Source: Alphaproteobacteria bacterium
GTDB lineage: Bacteria; Pseudomonadota; Alphaproteobacteria; MPNO01; UBA2964
Reading direction: 5' to 3'
NCBI GenBank assembly: GCA_012103315.1
Contig: WLWZ01000006.1
Coordinates: 124,001 to 188,000, forward strand
Length of the DNA stretch: 64,000 nucleotides
How positions within the stretch are numbered: position 1 is the first letter of the stretch; every line of letters begins with the position of its first letter. This document shows positions 52,882-61,981 of the stretch, in pieces. A program made the translations under genes and the position numbers. Below the pieces are notes generated by a model. It saw only the letters and a program-made list of their open reading frames with translations, was not told the origin of the DNA and did not search any database.

Positions 52882-55800
52882 GTGAAAGCGCAAATATTGT
52901 TTCTGAAATATCTACTGATCATGCTGTTTGTCGGACTCATTGCAGGACCAGCGAAGGCGGCGCCTATCACCATTCCCGTTGGCCTAAATCCTGGTGATCA
53001 GTATCGGTTAGCTTTTGTGACCAGCACGACAACAGATGCGGTCAATACCAATATTTCCTTTTACAACAATTTCGTCACATCTTTGGCCAATTCAGTTTCG
53101 GAACTCGCAGACCTCGGTACAACCTGGACAGTGATTGGCTCTTCAGGGGCGATTGGCGCCAGGAACAATACCAACACGAACCCAAACACAGAAACCGGTG
53201 TTGGGATTTACAGGACAGATGGCAATAAAATAGCCGATGACAATGCAGATCTTTGGGACGGTCATCTCGATTTAGCGCTTAATAGAAACGAAAACGGAAA
53301 CGCGATAACAGGCGGAGAACTCAGAGTTTGGACGGGGACAGACACAAACGGGTCCAAGAGAGCCATACTGGGTGGTTTTCTCTTTGTTACGTTTGGAAAA
53401 CTTGACGTTACCGGTAACAATTGGATTGCACGAAATGAGCTGAATAAAGTTTCGAGCCTTCGTCTTTACGCCATTTCAGACGTCCTCACGGTTGCCGATG
53501 AAGAAGTTGCTGTTCCAGCTCCGGGGTCGCTCGGTATTTTGGCTTTGGGGCTACTGGGCATTGGCGCAATGCGCAGACGATCACAAAGAAAACGTTATCA
53601 TTTCCTGTCGTTTCATAGAACACCTGCTCGTTCTTTATGGCTGGTATTGACGACTTTTGTCGTCGTTCTGGCCGGTGGTAAACCAGTTGATGCTGGTGTC
53701 TGTGTCGTTGATGGCGGGATCGGCACCTATAGTTGTTCCGGCACGGCGAATGCTGGCACGGATACGACCAATGGCGGGCTTTCTGATCCTTTGGCACCGG
53801 GCGTGCCAGTCACCATCAACACTGTCGCGGGTTTTGGTCTCAGCACAGCGGCATCCCAAGGTTTTAATATTGAAAGCACTGGTGGCCTGTCTTTCACTGA
53901 TGCAAATGGCTCCTCGATCATCGGTAGTGAAAAAGGGATCCGCGCTTTTAACGATACCAGCGGTGCGATCAATATCACGTCAAACGGTCCTATAACGGGG
54001 TCGACTAACACCGGCCTTCAGGCGAATAATCAAACCGGGACGACTGATATAAACCTCTCCGTAAATCAGGTGACGGGTGCGAATGGGGCAATTGTTGTCG
54101 TGAATAGCGGTACCGGTTCCACGACTGTTACATCGACCGGGGTTGTCAGTGGGAGTTCAGGAGACGCTATTAGCATCGTCGACAATGGAACAACCAGCGG
54201 CGCTACAACGGTCACAACGTCGGGTCAGGTCACCTCGACATCGGGCGGCTACGGCATCGATATCCTTAAAAACAGTGCAAACGGTGATCTTGTAATTGAT
54301 ACCGCTGGCGTAAAAGGCAGCAGCGGTGGCATTCGGGCACAAAACTTTAGTGGCGGTGGCATAGATTTGACAGTCGATGGCATCGTCAAAGGAACCAGTA
54401 ATCTTAAGACGGGAATTCATACGGCGAGTAATGCCAACAAGGTGGTCAATATCACCTTAAATTCAGGGGCTGATGTAATAAGTGTGACTGGACGGGCAAT
54501 AGAAGATTTGGCCGGCCATGCTAACGTTCAAGTTAATGCGGGGGCGAAGGTCACCGGGGCAATAACTCTAGGGGACGGCAATGATACCCTGACCTTCGAT
54601 GGGGGGAATTTTAACAATGTCAGGCTATACACGGGTGGGAACGGCACGGATAGCATAACCTTCCGCAATCGTACTGGTTCTCTCGACGCCGGCGATATTT
54701 TCGATTTCGAATCCATCATATTCGGCAGTGGTGCTGATATTTCCGTTTCCGACAAATTCGATGCAGATCTAATCGTAGAATCTGGAGGAAATGTTACCGC
54801 AAGTACCGGAAACTTAGCATTCGATCCGGGTGATAACGATTTGACCGTGAATGGCGGCTCCGTGACAGGCGACGTTCGCATGTTAGTCGGGGTTAATACC
54901 ATTTCTGTTGGCACTGGCGGTACGATAACGGGTGATGTTTTTACGTCCGCATCAGATGACGTGATGACCGTTAGTGTTGGTGGCACTGTCACTGGCAACA
55001 TCGCCATGGAAGATGACAGCGATACCTTGACCGTTTCCGGCTCTGTGACCGGCAACATTGATATGGGGACAGGGGCAGACAATCTCACCCTTAGATCTGG
55101 GAGCACATTTTCCGGGGCAGTTGCCCTGGGAAATGGAAATGACGTGGTCACTTTTGATGGCGGTGATGTTTCTACCGTCGCTAGCATTGACGGCGGCAAC
55201 GGAACCGATGATCGCGTGAACTTTGAAAACGTCACCGCGACTATGGATAGTAGCCTTCTCACTGATGTTGAAAAGGTAAATATCAATGACGGCGCAACGG
55301 TATCACTGACCGGCACCTATGATCAGGAAGTGTCCGTGAATACTGGTGGAACGCTTTCTGGCGGGCTTACCCAGGGTGCAGGCGACAACGTACTGAAGGT
55401 TTCCGGTGGCACAGTTAACGGCAACATAGTTACTGGAGACGGTGTGAATACTGTTAGTGTCGACAATTCAGGTATGGTCACCGGAAATATTACATCTGGT
55501 ATCGATAGCGATGCGGTGACCGTGTCCGACGGTAGTGTTGATGGCAATATTTCTACGGGTGACGGTGTCGATACCGTCAAGATTGAAAATGTTGGTTCTG
55601 TGACTGGCGACATTTCAACCAGTGCCGGAAACGATATCGTTTCCGTTTCCGATAGCACGGTTGACGGGGATATCGGCACTGGTACTGGTGCGGACAACGT
55701 CACCATCAATGCAGGTGGTGGGGTAACCGGAACCATCGAAACCGGTGGTTTTACCGATACGGTCACCATCAATAGTGGCGGAACACTGACGGGGGACCTG

Positions 55801-56640
55801 TCGACATCGGATGGTGCAGACACCATTTTGATTGCCGGCGGTACGGTCGCGGGCAATGTCACGACTGGTGGTGATGCTGACATCATGACCGTGAGTGCCG
55901 GGGGCGCGGTCAATGGCACCATCGGGATGGGCAACGGCAATGATAGCCTGACGTTTGACGGCGGCGGGTTTTCGGGTGTGACAAGCATCGATGGCGGCAA
56001 TAGTACGGGGGATAGCCTGACCTTCCGCAATACCAGCGGTACCGTGGCGAGTGGTGTCATCAGTAATATCGAAAACGTGGTGATCAATACAAATGCGAAT
56101 GTATCTCTCAATGGCGTGTTGACGTCAGATCTCGCGGTCAATAGTGGCGGTACTGTCGGGGCTGGAAATTCCCCCGGACTGTTGAACATTGTTGGTAATC
56201 TTGATCTCGGCGTTTCCTCCACGACATTGTTTGAACTCGCCGGGTTAACCCCCGGCGTTGAGATCGGCGGCTATGACGTGATCGATGTTGCTGATGATCC
56301 GGGAACCGGTGGGACCACAGAAGACGTCGCCAATATTGCTGATGGCGCGATCTTCGACATCGACTTCTTCGCAGGTTTCATGGCCACGCTGGGGGACACG
56401 TTTGATGTGCTGGTAGCAGACTCCATCACGGTCAATGATTTCGACTCACTGATGTTTGATTTTTCTGGCGCAGTGCTGGCGGCAAGTCTCGGCTGGAATA
56501 TGTCCTTGCATGATCTCGGCAATGGCAGAAGCTCCGTCCGGCTTGAAGTCGTTGCCGATGCTGTGCCGGAACCGGGTACGTTGATCGTATTTGGGGTTGG
56601 TCTGCTGGGCATTGGGGCGATGCGGCGCAGGCTCGCCTGA
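52882..56640 (+). CDS. Tandem-fused PEP-CTERM protein: two complete exosortase substrates in one chain
   Basis: 1252 residues from GTG 52882 (AAAAGG upstream; TTG 52876 is also in frame). Part 1, residues 1-238: a signal peptide ending GPAKAAP, a domain like the protein at 40232, and a full PEP-CTERM (VPAPGSLGILALGLLGIGAM then RRRSQRKR) at about 211-238. Part 2: a second signal-peptide-like segment at about 250-271 (SLWLVLTTFVVVLAGG then KPVDAG), followed by a CVVDGGIGTYSCSG start and a long Gly/Asp/Thr/Val beta-solenoid of 20-25-residue repeats, homologous to the protein at 47007. It ends in a second PEP-CTERM (VPEPGTLIVFGVGLLGIGAM then RRRLA). No frameshift or stop was seen between the parts. 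Confidence 0.85.
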   Translation: MKAQILFLKYLLIMLFVGLIAGPAKAAPITIPVGLNPGDQYRLAFVTSTTTDAVNTNISFYNNFVTSLANSVSELADLGTTWTVIGSSGAIGARNNTNTNPNTETGVGIYRTDGNKIADDNADLWDGHLDLALNRNENGNAITGGELRVWTGTDTNGSKRAILGGFLFVTFGKLDVTGNNWIARNELNKVSSLRLYAISDVLTVADEEVAVPAPGSLGILALGLLGIGAMRRRSQRKRYHFLSFHRTPARSLWLVLTTFVVVLAGGKPVDAGVCVVDGGIGTYSCSGTANAGTDTTNGGLSDPLAPGVPVTINTVAGFGLSTAASQGFNIESTGGLSFTDANGSSIIGSEKGIRAFNDTSGAINITSNGPITGSTNTGLQANNQTGTTDINLSVNQVTGANGAIVVVNSGTGSTTVTSTGVVSGSSGDAISIVDNGTTSGATTVTTSGQVTSTSGGYGIDILKNSANGDLVIDTAGVKGSSGGIRAQNFSGGGIDLTVDGIVKGTSNLKTGIHTASNANKVVNITLNSGADVISVTGRAIEDLAGHANVQVNAGAKVTGAITLGDGNDTLTFDGGNFNNVRLYTGGNGTDSITFRNRTGSLDAGDIFDFESIIFGSGADISVSDKFDADLIVESGGNVTASTGNLAFDPGDNDLTVNGGSVTGDVRMLVGVNTISVGTGGTITGDVFTSASDDVMTVSVGGTVTGNIAMEDDSDTLTVSGSVTGNIDMGTGADNLTLRSGSTFSGAVALGNGNDVVTFDGGDVSTVASIDGGNGTDDRVNFENVTATMDSSLLTDVEKVNINDGATVSLTGTYDQEVSVNTGGTLSGGLTQGAGDNVLKVSGGTVNGNIVTGDGVNTVSVDNSGMVTGNITSGIDSDAVTVSDGSVDGNISTGDGVDTVKIENVGSVTGDISTSAGNDIVSVSDSTVDGDIGTGTGADNVTINAGGGVTGTIETGGFTDTVTINSGGTLTGDLSTSDGADTILIAGGTVAGNVTTGGDADIMTVSAGGAVNGTIGMGNGNDSLTFDGGGFSGVTSIDGGNSTGDSLTFRNTSGTVASGVISNIENVVINTNANVSLNGVLTSDLAVNSGGTVGAGNSPGLLNIVGNLDLGVSSTTLFELAGLTPGVEIGGYDVIDVADDPGTGGTTEDVANIADGAIFDIDFFAGFMATLGDTFDVLVADSITVNDFDSLMFDFSGAVLAASLGWNMSLHDLGNGRSSVRLEVVADAVPEPGTLIVFGVGLLGIGAMRRRLA

Positions 56641-56717
56641 ACTTCCAATCCTATTGAGATTGGACTAGGGCGAGTGATAGCCTCAGTGGTGAATGCAAAT
56701 GCTGCTGAGGGTTGTTT

Positions 56718-57848
56718 ATGTCGCTTCCTGAAATTTCTTATGACAATGCGCCGGTGCCGGTCCGTGAAGATATCACTGTGGCACACCGCAGAGCCTGGGC
56801 GCATATCGCGGCCCCCTGCACGTGGCTGGATGGCAAAACACGGGTCGCCATCGCGGCAGAGACCCGTAACGCCGCATCCTGTGCCCTGTGTGCCGAACGT
56901 AAACAGGCGTTATCGCCTTATGCTGTTGACGGCATGCATGACAGCCTGGGCGTGCTTCCAGAAAACAGTGTCGAGGCAATTCACCGTATCGCGACCGATC
57001 CGGCACGGCTGACCGAAACATGGGTTAATTCAATTCTCGATGGCGGCGTGCCCGATACCGAATATGTCGAGATGGTTTCAGTTCTGGCGCATACGATGTG
57101 TGTTGATACGTTTTGCGATGGCATCGGGATAGAGCGCCATGCGTTGCCAGAACCGCAACCGGGTGAGCCCAGCCGACAACGCCCGGATGGTGCGGTGGTT
57201 GATACAGCGTGGCTGCCGACGGTACCGCCAGAACAAGCGAGTGGTGATCTTTTGAAGATTTATCCTAGCGGCATCGGTGATGCGCCAAACGCACCGAATG
57301 TGCGGCGGGCGATGAGCCTGGTGCCGAATGAGGCGATCAGCTTTTTCGCCCTCAACGATGCACAGTATTTGCCGCCCGAGGCGATGTGGCAGGTGGACGT
57401 TAACCCACGTTGCATTGAAAAGGCGCAGATCGAGTTGGTGGCGGGCCGGGTGTCGTCTCTCAACGGGTGCTTTTACTGAACGGTCAGCCATACCGACAGG
57501 CTCCGTGCGAGTCTGCAAGGCGATGAGGAGCAACCCGATTTATCGGCTGTGAATGGTGGCGCGGACGGCGCGGATATTCTCGATGCAGCGTTCTTTGTGG
57601 CCTTCGCTGAAGCCGTTGTCGGCGGTGATCGCGATGTCATAACCGTCGCCCGGTCTGCGCTATCGGATCAATGTAGCCCCGAGGCAGCAACTGACGCCGC
57701 AGCGGTCGCGGCTTTGTTCAATGCCATTAACCGTGTCGCCGATGCGATTGGCATTCAGGTCGAGGAGTCCAAAGAGGAGCGCACTGCCTATTTCCGCGAA
57801 GCACTTGATCTCGACAGTTTCCCGACCGCGCGCATGGAAAAGTTCTGA
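56718..57848 (+). CDS. Probable selenoprotein: two-domain AhpD/carboxymuconolactone-decarboxylase-like protein, TGA at codon 254 read as Sec
   Basis: 376 residues if the TGA at 57477-57479 is selenocysteine. The start ATG 56718 has GAGGG at 7 bases. The N-terminal AhpD-like domain has C55-A-L-C58 (ASCALCAERKQ). The second domain reads ELVAGRVSSLNGCFY-Sec-TVSHTDRLRA: Sec254 falls exactly on the second cysteine of the AhpD/peroxidase-related CxxCxxxH motif (C251, Sec254, H258). The same frame stays open for 123 codons after TGA with family-like sequence. A hairpin at bacterial SECIS spacing follows. The expected role is thiol/selenol-dependent peroxide or redox chemistry. Alternative: a nonsense mutation in a Cys codon. 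Confidence 0.8.
57497..57515 (+). promoter_or_regulatory. Candidate bacterial SECIS hairpin
   Basis: CAGGCTC-CGTGC-GAGTCTG: a 7-pair stem with a 5-base loop whose second base is G followed by T. The loop begins 24 bases after the TGA, inside the 16-37-base range used for bacterial SECIS elements. A competing fold (ACGG/CCGT plus AGCC/GGCT at 57480-57506) is also possible. Confidence 0.65.
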
Positions 57849-57930
57849 CTGGAAAGCTTACGAGGCTTGACACAAATCACTTGGCCGGAGATTTTGCCGC
57901 TCAGTTTCTAAGGTAAACTTGGCGGCAGTG

Positions 57931-58545
57931 ATGCTCGATCATCTCAAGGAAAATAATCGCGTCTGGGCGGAGAGTATGGTCTCCGGTGACAGCGCATTTT
58001 TTCAGCGGCACGAGGGCCAGCAGGATCCGGACTACTTGTGGATAGGCTGTTCTGATAGCCGAGTGTCCGCCAATGAGATTGTCGGGCTGGCGCCGGGGGA
58101 GCTGTTTGTTCATCGTAATGTGGCCAACCTCGCACCTCCACAGGACGCCAATTATCGATCGGTTTTGCAATACGCTGTCGACGCGTTGCAGGTGAAGCAT
58201 ATCCTCGTCGTGGGACACTATGGCTGTGGGGGCGTTGCCGCCTCTACGCAGGACGGACTAAGCGGGCCGGTGGATCACTGGCTGCAACTGATCCGCGATG
58301 TGCATGAGGACCATCAGACAGAACTCGATGCCATTGAAGACGAACATCAACGCCTCAATCGCCTCTGTGAACTCAACGTCATTAGCCAAGTACGCAACGT
58401 TGCCTCTGACATTTTTGTTCGTGAGGCCTGGAAACGCGGGCAGGACCTCCACATACATGGCTGGGTCTATAGCCTGAGCAACGGACTGGTGACTGATCTC
58501 GACGTCACCGTCAGCAAGGCGGAAGACATCGCAAGGTTAGGATAA
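57931..58545 (+). CDS. Beta-class carbonic anhydrase
   Basis: 204 residues. It interconverts CO2 and bicarbonate. Zinc ligands are C40 (IGCSDSR), H96 and C99 (GHYGCGG), with the D42-R44 pair. Start ATG 57931 gives the usual MLDHLKENNRVWA N-terminus; TTG 57919 is in frame with an AAGG just before it. It is cytoplasmic, with no signal peptide. Confidence 0.93.
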   Translation: MLDHLKENNRVWAESMVSGDSAFFQRHEGQQDPDYLWIGCSDSRVSANEIVGLAPGELFVHRNVANLAPPQDANYRSVLQYAVDALQVKHILVVGHYGCGGVAASTQDGLSGPVDHWLQLIRDVHEDHQTELDAIEDEHQRLNRLCELNVISQVRNVASDIFVREAWKRGQDLHIHGWVYSLSNGLVTDLDVTVSKAEDIARLG

Positions 58546-58622
58546 CGTTTTGCGCGATCCCTTTGCGGCGTTTTGCCTCCGGCGTTAAACTCGCGGTGAT
58601 AAGTGATTTCACGGAGTACGGG

Positions 58623-59714
58623 ATGAGTCGGCAGGGCACACGCATGTATAACGAGAACAGGTTCAAGCTGGGCCTGTTTGGCATGAACTGCTCCGGCGGG
58701 TTAACGATGACGCTCGCGCCGGAATATTGGGACGCGTCCTGGGAAAATAATCTGAAAGCCGCACAGCTCGCCGATGAGGCGGGGCTGGAATTCATCCTCC
58801 CCATCGGACGCTGGCATGGCTATGGCGGTGTCACCGATACTGCCAGCTCGACCTATGAGACCCTGACCTGGGCATCCGGCCTGTTGGCGGCGACCAAGGG
58901 CATCTCGATCTTTGGCACGGTGCATGTCTCGATGATCGGTCCGGTATTTTGCGCCAAGCAGATGGTGACCGCCGACCATATTGGCGAGGGCCGGTTTGGG
59001 CTCAATATCGTCTCTGGCTGGAACGTCGATGAGCACGAGATGCATGGCGTTGGTATCCGCGATCACGACGCCCGCTATGAATATTCTGAAGAATGGATAT
59101 CCATCGTCAAACGTATCTGGGAAGAGACTGCGCCATTTGATCACTCCGGCAAATATTTCGACCTCAAAGGCGTGAAATGCAAACCCAAACCCTATGGCGA
59201 TGATCGGCCGTTGTTGATTAGTGCGGGGAACTCACCGGTCGGGCGCTCCTTTGCAGCGCGCCATTGTGACTGTCTGTTTACCTCGATCCGCGAGCTGGAA
59301 GAGCTGGCGGGTAAGGTCGATGATCTGCGCAAAACCGCGCCGGCAGATGGCGCTGGAATTTATGCCAGCGGCCATGTCATCACCAAGCCGACAGCGAAAG
59401 AGGCGGCGGAGTATTATCACTATATCGTCCATGAACATGGCGATTGGGCGGCGGCGGAGCACACAGTCGAAATCCGTACCAAGGGCGGGTCGTCTTCGGG
59501 GCCCAAGCTCGCCAAGATGAAAGAAGCGATCATTAGTGGCACCGGTACTTATCCAGTGGTCGGCAGTTATGATGAAGTTGCCGAGAAGTTTGAGTTCCTT
59601 GCGGGTTGTGGGCTTGATGGCATGGCGATTGGTCTGGTCAACTATGTTGATGATATGCCGGTAATCCGCGATGAAATTTTACCGCGAATGCAGCGACTCG
59701 GTTTACGGGAGTAG
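58623..59714 (+). CDS. LLM class flavin-dependent monooxygenase (RutA/SsuD-like group)
   Basis: 363 residues from ATG 58623, which has GGAG upstream. The sequence PIGRWHGYGG, TADHIGEGRFGLNIVSGW and ISAGNSPVGRSFAARHCD places it with RutA (pyrimidine), SsuD and dimethylsulfone-type FMNH2 monooxygenases. The substrate is not determinable. No flavin reductase gene is adjacent. It is followed at 6 bases by a GNAT gene. Confidence 0.87.
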   Translation: MSRQGTRMYNENRFKLGLFGMNCSGGLTMTLAPEYWDASWENNLKAAQLADEAGLEFILPIGRWHGYGGVTDTASSTYETLTWASGLLAATKGISIFGTVHVSMIGPVFCAKQMVTADHIGEGRFGLNIVSGWNVDEHEMHGVGIRDHDARYEYSEEWISIVKRIWEETAPFDHSGKYFDLKGVKCKPKPYGDDRPLLISAGNSPVGRSFAARHCDCLFTSIRELEELAGKVDDLRKTAPADGAGIYASGHVITKPTAKEAAEYYHYIVHEHGDWAAAEHTVEIRTKGGSSSGPKLAKMKEAIISGTGTYPVVGSYDEVAEKFEFLAGCGLDGMAIGLVNYVDDMPVIRDEILPRMQRLGLRE

Positions 59715-59720
59715 TCGACG

Positions 59721-60206
59721 ATGGCGGCAATACGCGAAGCCAAGGACGAAGATTGGCCTCAGATATGGCCGATATTGCAGGAAGCCTTTGCCACCGGCGA
59801 TACCTACCCGTATCCCGCTGATATCTCAGAGGATGATGCCCGCCATAGCTGGATGACGATGCCGCATTTGACGGCGGTCGCGGACGGCGAAAGCGGAATC
59901 GCTGGCGTTTATTATCTAAAACCCAACATGCCGGGGCTCGGCAGTCATATTTGCAATTGTGGCTATATCGTTGCGAAAGCCGCGCGAGGGCATGGGCTTG
60001 GTAAGGCGTTGTGCACCCATTCGATGGATGCGGCGCGGGCGCTGGGCTATCGCGCGATGCAATTTAATCTCGTTGTCTCAACCAATGAAAATGCCGTTGG
60101 GCTGTGGCAAGCCTTGGGGTTTGAGGTGATTGGCACAGTGCCGGAGGGCTTCAATCACGCAACACTCGGCTATGTCGATGCGCTGATTATGTATCAGCAG
60201 CTTTAG
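59721..60206 (+). CDS. GNAT family N-acetyltransferase
   Basis: 161 residues. The acetyl-CoA loop is VAKAARGHGLGKAL and the C-terminal strand NAVGLWQALGFEVIGTVPEGF is typical of the family. It is probably translated with the flavin monooxygenase gene, 6 bases upstream. The acceptor is unknown. Confidence 0.9.
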   Translation: MAAIREAKDEDWPQIWPILQEAFATGDTYPYPADISEDDARHSWMTMPHLTAVADGESGIAGVYYLKPNMPGLGSHICNCGYIVAKAARGHGLGKALCTHSMDAARALGYRAMQFNLVVSTNENAVGLWQALGFEVIGTVPEGFNHATLGYVDALIMYQQL

Positions 60207-60270
60207 GGCGAGGGTTGGCCGCGACCCATTCGACAAAATCGAGCATTAAGGGTTCGACGTTATTGGACAT
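60187..60270 (-). CDS. Very small ORF (27 aa) downstream of TauE/SafE
   Basis: ATG 60270 with a strong AAGGAAAGAAAG just upstream; encodes MSNNVEPLMLDFVEWVAANP plus RPKAADT. It starts 12 bases after the TauE/SafE stop and its end overlaps the GNAT gene on the other strand. It looks like the N-terminal piece of a small soluble protein cut short. Confidence 0.4.
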   Translation of the reverse strand: MSNNVEPLMLDFVEWVAANPRPKAADT

Positions 60271-60282
60271 CTTTCTTTCCTT

Positions 60283-61026
60283 TTACGTGGTGATGGCGAG
60301 ATAGCTGCCATAGAGGACGTAGTATGCTGCGATGCCGGTGACAATTCGGCCAGCCCAGCGCCGGTACAGAGCTTCCTCCATGGCTTCGAGGAATTTTTTG
60401 GACCAGGTGGTCCCGGCAAAAGACGCGATGATGGCCAGGACCGCGACGTAGGGTTCAATCGTTCCCGCTTGATCAATCAGGGCGCCGAAATAAGCAAGTT
60501 TCACCGAATGGCCAAAGACCTGGCAGGCGCCTTTGGTGGCGACGATCTCGCGCCGGTCAAGTTTTCCATTCAAAAAGAACTGATCGAGGATTGGCCCCGC
60601 GACACCCGTTAGCAACATCAGCGCCATCGCGATAAATCCGAAAACTCCGCAATGGCTGAGTCGTTCTGGCGTCGGTAAATAGCGATCAGGGATCAGCTTG
60701 CCAATGAACGGCACAATCCCTAGCAGAAGAAGTGCAAGCGCGACGCTTGGCACATATTGATAGAAGGTCCAGATCAACAACACGACCAGACAGCCTGCAG
60801 CATAGGCTGCCACCGCTGGCCAGCGGATATAGCGCCACCACAAAGCCGCGCGCCAGATGTTCGATGCGATCTGGGTAATTGCGTGCAACGCCATCGCGGC
60901 GGGCACCGGCAGGATGAACAGAAGCACGCCAATCAGCACGAGACCGCCGGCCATTCCAAACAGCCCTGACAGAAAAGAGGTGCCGACCATGGTGACACAG
61001 ATGATAGTGAGCGTGAGAACTGACAT
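60283..61026 (-). CDS. Sulfite exporter TauE/SafE family membrane protein
   Basis: 247 residues with seven to eight TM segments. The family pattern is seen in SGLFGMAGGLVLIGVLLF and again in LTGVAGPILDQFFLNG. Members export sulfite or sulfoacetate or act as other anion transporters. It diverges from the LysR gene at 61109, which is a natural candidate for its regulator. Confidence 0.86.
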   Translation of the reverse strand: MSVLTLTIICVTMVGTSFLSGLFGMAGGLVLIGVLLFILPVPAAMALHAITQIASNIWRAALWWRYIRWPAVAAYAAGCLVVLLIWTFYQYVPSVALALLLLGIVPFIGKLIPDRYLPTPERLSHCGVFGFIAMALMLLTGVAGPILDQFFLNGKLDRREIVATKGACQVFGHSVKLAYFGALIDQAGTIEPYVAVLAIIASFAGTTWSKKFLEAMEEALYRRWAGRIVTGIAAYYVLYGSYLAITT

Positions 61027-61108
61027 TTGAAAACTCCACGCTCTTTATGCGGCGTTTTTGGGGCAAAAAACAAACTGGTTTATTTTGCCCTTAGCATTAA
61101 ATAAACTG

Positions 61109-61981
61109 ATGCTAATGACCCGAAAAATTCCGTTTCTAAATGGTGCCCGTGCTTTCGAGGTGACGGCCCGGCTTGGCAGTATCAAACGTGCCGGGGACGA
61201 GCTGAATGTCACCCCGGCGGCGGTCAGCCGGATGGTTAGACTCCTCGAAGAACGGTTGGGTGTTTCTCTGTTTCAACGCACTGCGAACCGATTGGTACTG
61301 ACACCGGCGGGCAAGGCCTACCAGCCGGGTCTTACTCAGATCTTTGATGCGTTGGCCAATCTTACAGAGCAAGTCACGTCGCTGTCCAAACGTCAGGTGT
61401 TGACGGTGGGGGTTGGACCAACTTTTGCCACCAAATGGTTGATCCCAAGGCTCGGAGATTTTCAGAAAGCCGTGCCGGAAATTGATGTTCATATCGCGAC
61501 AGGCGGTGTGGCAGCCCCTTTTAGCGACGATTGGACCTGTGGCATTACGCTGGGCGACGGCAATTGGCCTGAGCTGAAATCAGAAGCGATCGTTGCGGCA
61601 GATTTAACGCCGGTCTGTGCACCGTCGATTGGCAAGAAGCTCAAAACAGCTGCCGGTCTTAAAAAGGCGAGCCTGCTACGGGTCTCGCATTCACCCGATG
61701 ATTGGAAACTCTGGCTCAAGGCAGCTGGCGTGTCTGCCCCTGCAGCCAAAGGGCCGGAGTTTGATTTTTACGGCCAAGCGCAACAGGCTGCGGTGGACGG
61801 GCTCGGCATTGCCATGGGCATCCGACCTTATATTGATGATGACCTTGCGGCTGGCAGGCTGGTCGCGCCGTTTGATATTTCTGTTCCAAAGGGTGTTCGA
61901 TGGCATCTGCTCTATAAACCGCACCGCACTGAGGAACCGGCTTTTCAGGCCTTTAGAGCCTGGCTGATTGGTTTGAATTAA
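61109..61981 (+). CDS. LysR family transcriptional regulator (GcvA-like)
   Basis: About 290 residues. The N-terminal helix-turn-helix has GSIKRAGDELNVTPAAVSRM and VRLLEERLGVSLFQRTANR, which is the GcvA/AmpR branch; the C-terminal effector domain follows. The start is ATG 61109 or 61115; the frame is open from 61058. Its 3' end overlaps the convergent adenine deaminase gene by 4 bases. Confidence 0.88.
   Translation: MLMTRKIPFLNGARAFEVTARLGSIKRAGDELNVTPAAVSRMVRLLEERLGVSLFQRTANRLVLTPAGKAYQPGLTQIFDALANLTEQVTSLSKRQVLTVGVGPTFATKWLIPRLGDFQKAVPEIDVHIATGGVAAPFSDDWTCGITLGDGNWPELKSEAIVAADLTPVCAPSIGKKLKTAAGLKKASLLRVSHSPDDWKLWLKAAGVSAPAAKGPEFDFYGQAQQAAVDGLGIAMGIRPYIDDDLAAGRLVAPFDISVPKGVRWHLLYKPHRTEEPAFQAFRAWLIGLN

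Noticed and set aside
53486..56222. Minus-strand open frames of 100-299 codons, Pro/Val/Thr-rich
   Set aside because: They are antisense to the Gly/Asp/Thr repeats of the PEP-CTERM protein and have no domain of their own.
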